NCBI GenBank assembly: GCA_010015655.1
Contig: ML976732.1
Coordinates: forward strand, 273,827-288,582
Length of the DNA stretch: 14,756 nucleotides
DNA from: Bimuria novae-zelandiae CBS 107.79
Lineage: Eukaryota; Ascomycota; Dothideomycetes; Pleosporales; Didymosphaeriaceae
Direction: 5' to 3'
Part shown: one piece after another, positions 1-9,312 of the stretch
Numbering within the stretch: position 1 is the first letter of the stretch
Layout of the letters: the number at the start of each line of letters is the position of its first letter
Notes under the pieces: model-generated
The model's input: only the letters and a program-made list of their open reading frames with translations
Databases searched by the model: none
What the model was told of the DNA's origin: nothing
Program-made: the position numbers and the translations under genes

Positions 1-370
1 GGCTTCTGACAGCAATCGAGAGTTTTTTTTTTTGGGCAGGATTTGAAGCCATATTGAGTGCGAAAAGTGAGGTTGAAGTGTAGGTGTTGACGCTCTACAG
101 AGCTCTTGGAGGCTCGGAGACTCTGTTCCGCTAGTGACGCGCTAGCGTCTTGGCAAGTCACATGACGGCCGGCTTTATTGAGATTACCCTTTGTACTAGG
201 GCGAATGTTACCCATTAACCACATCTGCTGGTATTAAAGACACATCCGTCGGGGCAGCCTCCAGCCCAGAGTTCATCTTGTCCGACGACTTCCTCGATTT
301 TTCTGGTACGATTACAAGGCTGCATCAGCGAACAACGTTGAGGAAGCGACAGGTGCCGCGACGCGTGCCG

Positions 371-496
371 GTATGTACCTACGTTCGATATCTACATCAG
401 CCCAGTCGGTGGATATAGTCAGTAAAACGCGGCTTTGGATTCGCGTTGCACCTCGCGAACAGTGTGCAGTCGATCGCCCAGGCTAAATGATGTCAG
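371..496 (+). other. Possible leader intron of the DUF1295-like gene
   Basis: GTATGT at 371-376 is a consensus fungal donor. CAG acceptors end at 469, 481 and 496, and a CTAAA branch-like site lies at 483-487, just before the last. Splicing here would explain why the downstream coding frame opens at 426 without an ATG. The upstream sequence (about 200-370) has no ATG in a frame that would continue into the gene, so the intron could be in the 5' UTR or the start exon could lie further upstream. Confidence 0.3.
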
Positions 497-1450
497 CTCT
501 AGTAACCTCATACCCAACACCAAAGGTCATGATGAGGCCCGCGCGAACGATCCACGATTAGAGGAATCGAAAAGGAAAGATTTGATTTCCCGCGGCGATT
601 ATACACCAACACCCGTAGGGAAAGCGGTATTTGTGCTCGCTCGAGCGATCGATCCCTTCGTCCAATACTCAATTCTGCACGGCGCAGGGACGGGACTTCT
701 GCACCAGATTGGGCTGCGAACACTGCCTTCCAGTGGCTTTTCCAACACTGGCATAAGCGCTATCGATGGAATGGGTCTGTCACCGTATCGACTGGTGCTT
801 CTGGGCATGGCCGTAGGCAGTGCTGCGAAGCAGGACATCTGGGCAGTTGCGCTGTCGGGAGAACCCATGAACGTTAACAGCGCAATTGCAATATCCATGT
901 TCAACACAGTATGAATTACCCGACTGCAACGTGTGTCCATTTCTCAGCTAATCTTGTGCCTCAACCTTAGGTATTCAACAGTCTCAGCTCCTATGCTTTC
1001 ATTCTTCGCGCCACTTCCGCTTCGCTCGAATCTGAGTTTCCCCAGCCTGCGCTTCTTGTCGGTGGTGCATTATATACCGCTGGTATTCTCACCGAACTCA
1101 TCTCGGAAATACAGCGAAAGCAGTTCAAAAAGGACCCGAAAAACAAGGGCAAGCCGTATACCGGAGGGCTCTGGAAACTTGCGAGGCACATCAACTACGG
1201 AGGCTACACTATCTGGAGGGCTGGCTATGCTCTTACTGGAGGAGGCTGGATTATGGGGGCTGTCGTTGGGGCGTTCTTCTTCTACGACTTCGCTGGGCGG
1301 GCAGTACCCGTGTTGAACGAGTAAGTGCGACCGAGCCATGTCTATCATATACACTGACCCAGGCCCAGATATTGTGAGAAGAGATATGGAGAAGACTGGC
1401 AAAATTTCAAGAAGCAGACAAGATATCGCCTGATCCCTGGGGTCTACTGA
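426..1450 (+). CDS. DUF1295 / steroid 5-alpha-reductase-like membrane protein (3 exons, 5' end unresolved)
   Basis: Three exons join in one frame: open frame to 908, 971-1320, and 1369-1450 (stop TAG-free, TGA at 1448-1450). Intron 1 (909-970) begins GTATGA and ends TAG; intron 2 (1321-1368) begins GTAAGT and ends CAG. The spliced C-terminus has the family signature: GLWKLARHINYGGYTIWRAG, then a hydrophobic segment (GGWIMGAVVGAFFFYDF), then YCEKRYGEDW and a terminal YRLIPGVY. This matches DUF1295 proteins, relatives of steroid 5-alpha reductases and isoprenylcysteine/phospholipid methyltransferases, which are multi-pass membrane enzymes probably acting on lipids in the ER. The substrate cannot be deduced. 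The frame is open from 426, but its first ATG is at 769, inside the conserved part. A strong donor (GTATGT) at 371 and acceptors at 469, 481 and 496 suggest an upstream exon, yet no ATG there joins convincingly. The family call is firm; the 5' end is not. Confidence 0.8.
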
Positions 1451-3335
1451 GGGGTCCAACTAGCGAGGATTTGAAGACCTGGAGCACCCCATCAGTCTTG
1501 CTTAGCATTGAAACTATCACACATCTGATCTCCAAAAATCCTCAAACGCTTACTCACCCCTAACAAGCGACAGGAATAGTTTAACGCCTGTCAGCAGACA
1601 AGTGTATTCGCAAGCGAAGAGTCGGGTGTCCAGTGGGCAAGGCGAGGAGACCTACCTAGTGCACCTGAGCATAGACTCTTCTTCTAGTGAGCATGCACCA
1701 CCAGTTGTCGCGGTCGAATTGCCCACGAAACAGCAGGATGTGATCTGATCGAGGTCTTGCAACAGGGGAACTGCATTAGTGCAACTTGGCCAAAGATCGG
1801 AGTGAAGTATTGGGCTGGGCTAACATCGCGTCTGCTGCTCCTCTTTATGATCCCTTAGGGTAAGATACCGCTGAGACAGGTTTTCTGTGTGACTTGCATG
1901 GTTCATTCTACCCAAAAGCTCACCGCCGGGTCCAGACACACCCTCGGAAACAGCTGCAAGCGCAAGCACTGTACATCCATTGTTCAGCTGCGCTGCACCG
2001 CGGCTCCACCTCCGTTTCGCAATAATTGGTCTGACGAGCTGTCGCCAGATGAACTAGATCTACTACGCATAGACACCACAACTTTGCTAAACTGTAATTC
2101 TGTGCGGTACTTGAAATATGTACTAGCATTTAGGTGTCTTTAGCCACGGTGACAACACTTTACAAATACTCGCGACAGCTGTCTTGCCGTTCGCTAATGC
2201 TAGTGACTAGGCTGGCAGGTTCAATTGCTGCAGCTTGAAGGTGAAGGCGAAGGGTAGCTGCAGCTCGTATGCGGCTATGTTCCGAGAGGTTCACGGCACA
2301 CTTCGAGGATGCAGGACGTGCTGTGGACGCACATCCGCCAGGCGACATGATCTGCTGGGCGTTGCATGGCGACGTGATAGGGCCGGCAGTCGCTTGGTCT
2401 CAACACGCCGTGCCTGCAGCGCTTGTGATAGGCGCCGTAACGGTTCACTTTGGTGCTTGACTGACCAGGGTCAATTCCAAGGTTGCATCCTCTGCGCTCC
2501 GGACGATCCTCACAGTGCCAGTTGGGACTTCGTAGAGGGAAAATCCAAGTTTTTCGAAAAGTTGAACTTGCGATCGTGATATTGCAGGGATAGGTCATTA
2601 TAAGACCTTTCGAAACTGCTGCCGAACGACACTGAAAAGTGGCCAGTGTCGTCATGAACGGAGCCAGCTCCCTCCCCTAGCGGCCGTGCCGAGTTTGTTA
2701 GACTGGGATCGTCGAAGGGCACGCAGGATAGAAATGCTCCCGTGTGCTCGTGGAAAGCCCATTGTCCCGTCCTGTCCGAGTCCTGCTGCTGTCCCCGCGA
2801 TTTTCGATAAGACTCCACCACTTCTCTTTTGAACCCCCTTGTCGCTTGCGATATCCACACTGGGCTGAATTAGCATCTGCATTAGTGGCTCTCGGGTTTT
2901 GAGCTTTCGATTGTGAGTACGAGTTCGCAGCCCACGTTTTCGCGTGCGGGTCGCACATCGTCCTGTCAGCTTGGCTGATGTCTCTAGCTAGCAGCCAGTG
3001 ACCTCAAAAGGCGAAAGGCGCAGCCCCTTCCTGAGGCCTCAGCCCCGCCCGCAGAAGCGCAGCGAAGAGACCGCATGATTCTGCGCAGCCAGCATCTGAC
3101 TACGCGCCGCATCAGCACCATCAAATCTTGTCACGCCATCGCTAATTCCCGAAAGCGGTGTCTGAGTAGGTAAACAGTCCGCATGCGGCGGCGATAGCTT
3201 GGCACCTGAACCCCGCGAGCCTCGCACCTCTGCATCGCTATTTTATTCTTCGTTCCGGCGTGTCCGCTTCACTGTGCGGCCTCGCGAATTGTCTATCCTT
3301 CCCTTCTCTCGTTTTGAAACATCGATCGGCCCTCT
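1451..3335. other. Intergenic stretch, no supportable gene
   Basis: About 1.9 kb between the DUF1295-like gene and the serine-rich protein gene. Several open frames of 60-126 codons occur on both strands (for example 2235-2579 plus and 2510-2860 minus), but they overlap one another, lack splice support and resemble no family I know. I see no tRNA, no inverted repeat and no transposon end. One short minus-strand peptide at 2445-2594 looks protein-like and is reported separately. The right part, near 3000-3335, presumably holds the promoter and leader of the downstream gene. Confidence 0.5.
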
Positions 3336-3343
3336 TGACGTCA
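3336..3343 (+). promoter_or_regulatory. Candidate CRE/ATF site TGACGTCA
   Basis: A perfect palindromic TGACGTCA octamer lies 55 bp upstream of the first ATG of the serine-rich protein gene. This is the consensus for bZIP factors of the ATF/CREB type, which occur in filamentous fungi. A single octamer can occur by chance, and it may lie inside the transcribed leader. Confidence 0.25.
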
Positions 3344-3397
3344 GGCTCGATCCTCGTTTCACAGGCGGCAATCGACCCAAGCGAGTGACACTCAGTC

Positions 3398-4519
3398 ATG
3401 GCGACCATGGCTTCCGCGACGCACCCTCTCCCGCTCCGGCGAAAACCCATCGCGAACCCTGGAATCTCGGTGCGGCTACCCGTGAATGCTGCTCCGTTCG
3501 ACGCGCAGTCTGGACATTCACGCACGCGAACGACGTCTTCTGGAGTGTTTCCCGTCCCTCCCTCACCCACCACCGCCACCATGAACTCGCAGTATCCGCA
3601 GCAGATGTACTCGGGTGGCCTCCGTCGCACGCCTACTTCGTCCACGTCCTCTACCACCGGAACACCCGGCCGCACGAACAGTGGGGCGGTGCGCAGATCA
3701 TCCTCAACACGCTCTGGCAACTCACCATCGAGCTATGTGGCTCTCATGCGCAAGCAGAAGGCTACGGTATGGTGCGACCGCGCGCAGTACGACGACCCAC
3801 GTGTAGTTGCCCAGCAGCGCCAGGCAAAGGTATGGACATGCCAGCCGCCAAGTACAATTCCTCTCAGAAGAGTCCTAACCTTTGTTTAGATGCGCGCAGT
3901 AATGGAAGTCGCCGGTGGAGGACATCGCGGTCCTCTGCGCAACGCCTCGGGCGGTTCGAGCGTCGCCGCCGGAGTCAGGTCCAAGGTCCGTCATCACGGC
4001 GTACCAAAGGCCTCCCTGTATGCGCCCGTCGCCACGACGGGCTCTGGTGTTCCCATGCGTTTGAGCGCTTCAGAGGTGGACGAGGGCGACAGCGAAGATA
4101 ACGCCTCCATCGGACAGGGCGCAGGACCCTACCACCATCGCACCGGCTCTGGCCGCAGCTCACTTGGGTCAGGGCGCCGTGTAGGGTACGCCAGCGGGCG
4201 TTTGTCGTCCAATTCGACTCCTCCGAACGGGCAGAACTCTTCACCCGGCGAGATGGCAGACCTTCCGGAAGAAGAAACGCCCGTACCCAACTACGATCCC
4301 AACGATTACTTCGAACACACCAAGACCGGCTTGAGTGGCGGTAGCGGCAGCAGTGAAGAGAGGAACTTTGGTGGTGCTGGGGATCTACCAAAGGGCCTAC
4401 CGAAGGCAGATGCTAATAAGAACAATTCGGATCTGCACCGCAGAGGCAGCGTGGACGAGCGCACGACGACGATGACCAACACGAGGCTGTTCATCGCCAA
4501 TCCAGATCTAAGCGACTAG
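3398..4519 (+). CDS. Serine-rich, largely disordered conserved-looking protein of unknown function (2 exons)
   Basis: Exon 1 runs from ATG 3398 to 3829 and exon 2 from 3890 to the TAG at 4517-4519. They are separated by a 60-nt phase-0 intron (3830-3889) with donor GTATGG, branch CCTAACC at 3873-3879 and acceptor TTTAG. The product is 353 aa, or 292 aa if translation starts at ATG 3581, which has a near-ideal context (GCCACCATGA). A Ser/Thr/Arg-rich N-terminus leads to a compact ordered-looking block spanning the splice junction (SSYVALMRKQKATVWCDRAQ, then DPRVVAQQRQAKMRAVMEV), followed by RSKVRHHGVPKASLY. The remainder is low-complexity Gly/Ser-rich with acidic patches and YDPNDYFEHTKTGLSG. 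There is no signal peptide or membrane segment. The junction-spanning block suggests a real conserved gene, but I do not recognise a named family and assign no function. Alternative start: 3581. Confidence 0.72.
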
Positions 4520-4954
4520 ACTTCAATTCAACGAAATAATGATACCCATTGCGAATATAGGGATGGGGGTTAGTCTGGTTCTGGCAGTGGTGGATATATG
4601 GATGCGGCGTCTGGCATATACTCGGTACTCTCGTTTGGCTTTCTAGCGGCAACGGCAGCTGCTTATCTGCGTTGTTAGCATTGCATGTGCATTTACTTTG
4701 CGGGTTGGATTTACACAAGGGACGTCGCTCGCTCGCCGCGTGTACATAGATAATTGCGGCAGCGGGCGTTACCTCGGTGCATTCACAGGTTATTTGCGAA
4801 TCACATTACATCTGTCTTTTCTCATTGTGACCGCGGGACCTGCATTTCTGTGCCCCGCAGCATACGAGCATCGAAAAAAATCCGCACTTTATAGAGGTCC
4901 CAGTTTCGACGCCGCATACCTATCACGCCTTTTATAGTAAGCCTCTTGATCATC
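4520..4954. other. Intergenic region between the serine-rich protein gene and the cyclase gene
   Basis: About 435 bp holding the 3' UTR of the upstream gene and presumably the promoter of the cyclase gene, since both are on the plus strand. A TTTATAG motif occurs at 4931-4937, shortly before the putative leader exon, and could be a weak TATA-like element. No coding sequence, repeat or RNA gene is apparent. Confidence 0.4.
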
Positions 4955-5209
4955 ATGGTAAATGAGCTGCACACGTCTGAAGATCTTGAGCCTCGGAAAC
5001 CAAGGCTGCCAAGCGACGCGTCAATCAGCACGCACGACCATCGCGGGCGCCTGCCCCATTCGGAACCTCCTTTCCGATTTTCGGATTCCTTGGCGTGCAT
5101 CGTAAGTCCCATTCAATTCGTTGCCATAATTACATCCTCAAGAGACGTCTGTTCCCAGGCCATGCGCAGGTGATAGCGCGCTCGATTGATTCTTGTGACT
5201 CGATTCCAG
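4955..5209 (+). promoter_or_regulatory. Probable leader exon and leader intron of the cyclase gene, with upstream ATGs
   Basis: A perfect donor GTAAGT at 5102-5107 and an acceptor TTCCAG ending at 5209 define a 108-nt intron just 4 nt before the cyclase ATG. The exon before it contains two ATGs. ATG 4955 (A at -3, G at +4, strong context) would, after splicing, read out of frame past the cyclase start to a TAA at 5264-5266. ATG 4962 would, after splicing, join in frame to the cyclase ATG and add 48 residues. Either an upstream ORF that lowers translation or an alternative N-terminus is possible; transcript data are absent. Confidence 0.4.
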
Positions 5210-5213
5210 GACT

Positions 5214-7618
5214 ATGAAGGCGGCAAACGGCAATTGGCACGCGAATGGCGGCGGGGTGAATGGTAACGCGTCAAGAAAAGGAGGGGAAAAGCGAACGGCA
5301 GATTGGGAAGCAGGAACGGACCATTCAAGATGGCGGATGAAAGATGATCGCGGGACGCAGACGTGGCATTATCTGGAGAGCGACGACGAGGTCAAAGCAT
5401 GGCCGCAGAGTCGGGCGGATAAGTGGTATTTGGGCATGGACACGGTGCGCCGCATTCCCTAGCTGTGCCTTACATGAGATGGGTGTGCTGATACCTGTGC
5501 TTTTGCAGGGTCTTCCCGATCTCCCGCCCGCGCGAACGCCCCTCCAGGCTATACACAATGGCCTCGCCTTTTACAAGGAGCTACAGCAGCCAGTTGGGAA
5601 TTGGGCGTGCGAATATGGCGGTCCGATGTTTCTCCTCCCTGGGCTTATAGTTACTTGGTATGTCACCGAGACGCCGATACCGTGGCATCATAGGAATGAG
5701 ATTATACGGTATCTGTTTGCGAGGGTGAATGCTGAGGACGGAGGGTGGGGACTACATATCGAGGGCGAGAGCAGTGTGTTTGGGACGGCGATGAACTACA
5801 CCGCTCTGAGGATATTAGGTGTCGACGCGGAAGAAGAGAGGATGCAGAGGGCAAGAGCAACACTGTGGAAAATGGGCGGCGCGCTGAACGGGCCGCACTG
5901 GGCGAAGTTTTGGTTAGCGGTGCTGGGTGTCTTGCCATGGGATGTCGTCAATCCGGTGCCGCCAGAGTTATGGTACGTATCAAGACATATTTGAAGAAGA
6001 ACAAGCAAACAAGAGGACTAATCCCCACAGGCTACTACCTGACTGGGTCCCAATCCATCCCTGGAAATGGTGGGTTCACATGCGAACCGTCTTCCTCCCC
6101 ATGGGCTATATATATTCCCAACAGTGGTCATATCCTCTTAACGATCTCACGAAACCATTACGATCAGAGATTCTCGTCCAGCCTTATGAGTCCATCAACT
6201 TCATCCGTCACCGCAATGACATCTACGAGATTGACAATTACCACCCGAAATCGTTAGCTCTGCGCATCCTCTTCTGGTTGGTGGTCTACCTTTGGTTCCC
6301 CTATCTGCGACCCGCATCTCTGAAGAAGAAGGCAGAAGATCACTGTTGGTGGCTCATTCAACGCGAGGACGAAAACACTGACTATGCTAATCTTGGGCCT
6401 GTAAATGGGCCTTTGAACACGCTCGTCTCCTACATACGGCTTGGACCAGATTCAGAACCGTTCCGAGAACATCTCAAGACGCTCCCAGAATTCCTCTGGG
6501 TCAAGGACGAAGGCATGCTCATGAACGGCACCAACGGCGTGCAAGTCTGGGACACAGCCTTCACCATCCAAGCCGTCAAAGCCTGCAATCTCACCCAAGA
6601 CCCTCAGTACCACGACATGCTAAACCGTGCGCTGGAGTTCTTGGAAGACCAGCAAATCCCAGAAGAAGTCCGCGACCAGGCCAAAGTCTACCGCCAAAGC
6701 CGCAAAGGCGCCTGGGGCTTCTCCAACAAGAAGCAAGGCTACACAGTCTCAGACTGCACCTCGGAAGGCCTCAAAGCCGTCCTCATCCTCCAAACACTCC
6801 CCGAGTTCCCCGTCATCGTGTCGGACAAGCGTATGCACGACGCCATCGACGTCCTCCTCACCATGCAGAACAAAAGCGGCGGCTGCGCCTCGTACGAGCC
6901 CACCCGCGGCTCCGAGTACCTCGAGTGGCTCAACGCAGCCGAAGTCTTCGGCCGCATCATGATCGAGTACGACTACCCTGAGTGCACAACCGCCGTCATC
7001 ACCGCGCTGCACATGTTCCAGAAATACGACAGTTCCTACCGCGCGGATGAGATCGCCGCGTTCAAAGCCCGCGCAGTGGAGTACATTCGGAAAGCGCAGG
7101 CGCCGGATGGCTCGTGGTACGGCGCGTGGGGCATCTGCTTCACTTACGCGGGCATGTTCGCTATGGAATCGCTTGCGTGCGGTGGTGAAACGTACGCCAA
7201 CTCAGAGCGCGTGCGCCGCGGATGCCAGTTTTTCCTGGACCATCAGATGGAGGATGGCGGGTGGGGCGAGACGTATCGTAGCTGCGAGACGGGGGTCTGG
7301 CATAATCACGCGCAGTCGCAGATCGTGCAGACGGCGTGGGTTGTGATTGCGCTGTGTCATGCAGAGTTTCCCGATCGCGAGCCGATGAGGAGGGCGCTGG
7401 CGATGATTGTAAAGAGGCAGCAAAGCAATGGAGAGTGGCTCCAGGAGGCGATCGAGGGGGTGTTTAACAAGTCTTGGTAAGTCACCTGCATATCCACGTC
7501 CAAGGAGTAGGAGCTAACGGAAGGCAGCATGATTTCTTATCCGAATTATAAGTTCATCTTCCCGATCATGGCGTTGGGAATGTATAAGAAGAGATTTGGC
7601 GACGACCCGCTCTTTTAG
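5214..7618 (+). CDS. ERG7: Oxidosqualene cyclase / lanosterol synthase (4 exons, 743 aa)
   Basis: Converts 2,3-oxidosqualene to lanosterol, the first cyclic sterol precursor, in the ergosterol pathway; the family associates with ER membranes and lipid droplets. Exons are 5214-5444, 5509-5972, 6031-7476 and 7528-7618 (TAG). Introns are 64, 58 and 51 nt, with donors GTGCGC, GTACGT and GTAAGT and branch sites including GACTAATC and GCTAACG. The length of 743 aa fits the family (yeast 731). Family features include QW-type repeats (AEDGGWGLH, APDGSWYGAWGICFTYAGMF, QMEDGGWGE, QQSNGEW), the active-site WWVH (His about 248), the MNGTNGVQVWDTAF block, and the catalytic acid motif DCTSE with Asp about 473 (DCTAE in yeast). 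The C-terminus reads VFNKSC then ISYPNYKFIFPIMALGMY, matching the family end. All parts are intact and no frameshift is needed. A paralogue for specialised triterpenes cannot be excluded from one sequence, but no other biosynthetic genes adjoin it. Confidence 0.95.
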
Positions 7619-8107
7619 GCGGATGGGTTGGGGAGGTGTCGCATTGGGCTTTCATCCGGAGGGCATGATTGGCGTTGGGGGCGTGAGATCAATGGTAGAA
7701 ACACGCGTAATAGTAATGTGAGGACGACCGCCCATCTGCATCGGTGGGGCTGACGCAGCTTATGCCGTGTACTTTACAGTATGTTGGGGTTGACTTTGAA
7801 CTCGAGGAAGTTCAATTACTTGCGAGTCGGCCGGTGTGCGCGTTGGTCGCGTTTTTCTCTTGTAACAAGAGCCAGGAAGTACGCTTTCCCGAAGAGGAAC
7901 GGAGTGAGCAGGGCGAGACTTTGTTTCCTAAGGTTTGATGATGGGTGTAACATCGTTCGACCCTTTGTACATTTGTTGAACTTCTGTCTTGAATTGTACT
8001 TCCGCACTGCGTCGTGCCGTGGCATGAAGAACTGAGCGAGGACAAACGCATTCACGAACGCCGTTCGCATTTTTCATTTTTATTGTCTGCCTCACAGATA
8101 AGCTGCG
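7619..8107. other. Intergenic region after the cyclase gene
   Basis: About 490 bp containing the cyclase 3' UTR and spacer up to the TA target site of the palindromic element. Open frames at 7744-8035 (plus) and 7812-8149 (minus) overlap each other, are short and resemble nothing known. No gene is called. Confidence 0.5.
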
Positions 8108-8109
8108 TA

Positions 8110-8336
8110 ACGTATCCGTGCGCGTAATGCACGGATTCGCGTGATGCACGGCCTTTTACTAGGAAAATCAAGAAAAATGTAAAGGTTTAAAGCAATATAA
8201 CTTCTTAACTAGTAATTATTATTTAAAACTTCCCTTATAAAAGTTATAAAGAAAAGTTATGTCTATAATTCTAGAATTTTTTTTAAAATAATTAGTTTAG
8301 AAAAAAGAGTAGGAAACTAGGAAAATTTAGGTCTTT
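8110..8336 (+). repeat. Outer terminal inverted repeat, left copy (227 bp)
   Basis: Pairs with 9345-9571 on the opposite strand. The outer 50-60 bp are GC-balanced and identical in both copies. Within them, two 13-bp direct motifs at 8122-8134 and 8139-8151 (GCGTRATGCACGG, 17-bp spacing) look like transposase-binding sites. Further in, the sequence is strongly AT-rich and the two copies differ by several transitions and small indels. Confidence 0.85.
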
Positions 8337-8721
8337 GTAACAGGAACAATCGCTCGTCGACACGAGAACCCTTGGCCAGTCAAGACAGGATTCGAGATCA
8401 TCCGAAAACCGACACTCATCCGTATCGGACCAATTTCGGATCTATCAGACCGATGGGGAACTACGGATCCGATTCGGACCTATTTCGGATCCATCAGACC
8501 GACGGTCAACCTATGGCAGATATGTGCTAGCTAGCCATCTGGGAAGAGGTGTATTTAGAGGAGCTTAGGGCCTTTGTAGTTTAGTACCTTTTCCGTATCC
8601 TTTCGTACCAGGCCTATAGGCACTTAATTTATTCGAGGCTACATTCTTATACACGCACTCCCATATGCCTCTGCTAGGAGATACGCCAATATCGATCCTT
8701 TGAGTGACCTGCGCCGATACA
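8335..8721 (+). repeat. Inner palindrome, left arm (387 bp)
   Basis: Begins TTGTAACAGGAACAATCG and ends GCGCCGATACA. It is the reverse complement of 8826-9211 with only one substitution (T in the left arm versus C in the right arm's complement, CCAATATCG versus CCAACATCG) and one single-base indel (TTTT versus TTT near 8590). Base composition is balanced, unlike the AT-rich flanks. It contains a 49-bp-period tandem repeat (8426 onwards) and a GCTAGCTAGC palindrome near 8530. Confidence 0.93.
8426..8520 (+). repeat. Imperfect 49-bp tandem repeat inside the inner palindrome arm
   Basis: Two units begin CGGACCAATTTCGGATCTAT at 8426 and CGGACCTATTTCGGATCCAT at 8475, both followed by CAGACCGAYGG. 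The period is 49 bp. The same pair occurs inverted in the right arm, giving four copies in the element. Confidence 0.75.
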
Positions 8722-8787
8722 TCTATCTCTCTAAATAGACCTTTATATATAAAAATTACTATATAAAAACTACTTAAATAGTATAGT

Positions 8788-8825
8788 CTACTACTAAAAA
8801 GTTATTACTTTTTAATTTTAAAGAC
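8788..8825 (+). repeat. AT-rich direct repeat, copy 1 (palindrome loop)
   Basis: The right part of the inner loop reads CTACTACTAAAAAGTTATTA, continues as ...CTTTTTAATTTTAAAGAC, and closely matches 9313-9350 in direct orientation. The two copies bracket the right palindrome arm. Confidence 0.6.
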
Positions 8826-9211
8826 TGTATCGGCGCAGGTCACTCAAAGGATCGATGTTGGCGTATCTCCTAGCAGAGGCATATGGGAGTGCGTGTATAA
8901 GAATGTAGCCTCGAATAAATTAAGTGCCTATAGGCCTGGTACGAAAGGATACGGAAAGGTACTAAACTACAAAGGCCCTAAGCTCCTCTAAATACACCTC
9001 TTCCCAGATGGCTAGCTAGCACATATCTGCCATAGGTTGACCGTCGGTCTGATGGATCCGAAATAGGTCCGAATCGGATCCGTAGTTCCCCATCGGTCTG
9101 ATAGATCCGAAATTGGTCCGATACGGATGAGTGTCGGTTTTCGGATGATCTCGAATCCTGTCTTGACTGGCCAAGGGTTCTCGTGTCGACGAGCGATTGT
9201 TCCTGTTACAA
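8826..9211 (-). repeat. Inner palindrome, right arm (386 bp)
   Basis: Reverse complement of 8335-8721, separated from it by a 104-bp AT-rich loop (8722-8825). The outer ends read TGTAACAGG...CCTGTTACA. If this was an independent insertion, a TA target-site duplication at 8338-8339 and 9207-9208 is possible, because the ends are TG-TA-ACAGG...CCTGT-TA-CA; the matching bases outside the TA make this uncertain. Confidence 0.93.
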
Positions 9212-9312
9212 TAGATTATTTATCTTAAAAAATTTATTTAAAAAAAATTACTTAATAATTAACTTATTAATCTGAAAAATTCCAATATAAAAGATCTTTA
9301 GGAAACCATTCT

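Noticed and set aside
436..447. GGATTCGCGTT resembling part of the transposon end motif
   Set aside because: Only about 10 bp match, with no second motif, no TA-flanked end and no partner nearby; chance.
2210..2240. GGTTCAATTG, tested as a tRNA B box
   Set aside because: No matching A box at the right distance and no cloverleaf stems; not a tRNA.
2510..2958. Overlapping minus-strand frames of 76-116 codons
   Set aside because: Three different frames overlap over the same bases and none shows a domain, a signal peptide or usable splice sites.
3238..3720. 160-codon minus-strand open frame
   Set aside because: Antisense shadow of the GC-rich exon 1 of the serine-rich gene; no family features.
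3199..4101. 300-codon plus-strand open frame overlapping the serine-rich gene
   Set aside because: It is out of frame with the two-exon model, which has a consensus donor, branch site and acceptor and a coherent conserved block across the junction. This frame runs through the intron and gives Arg/Pro-rich nonsense-like sequence.
6627..6962. Ser/Lys-rich plus-strand frame inside the cyclase
   Set aside because: Frame shadow produced by the C-rich third positions of cyclase codons.
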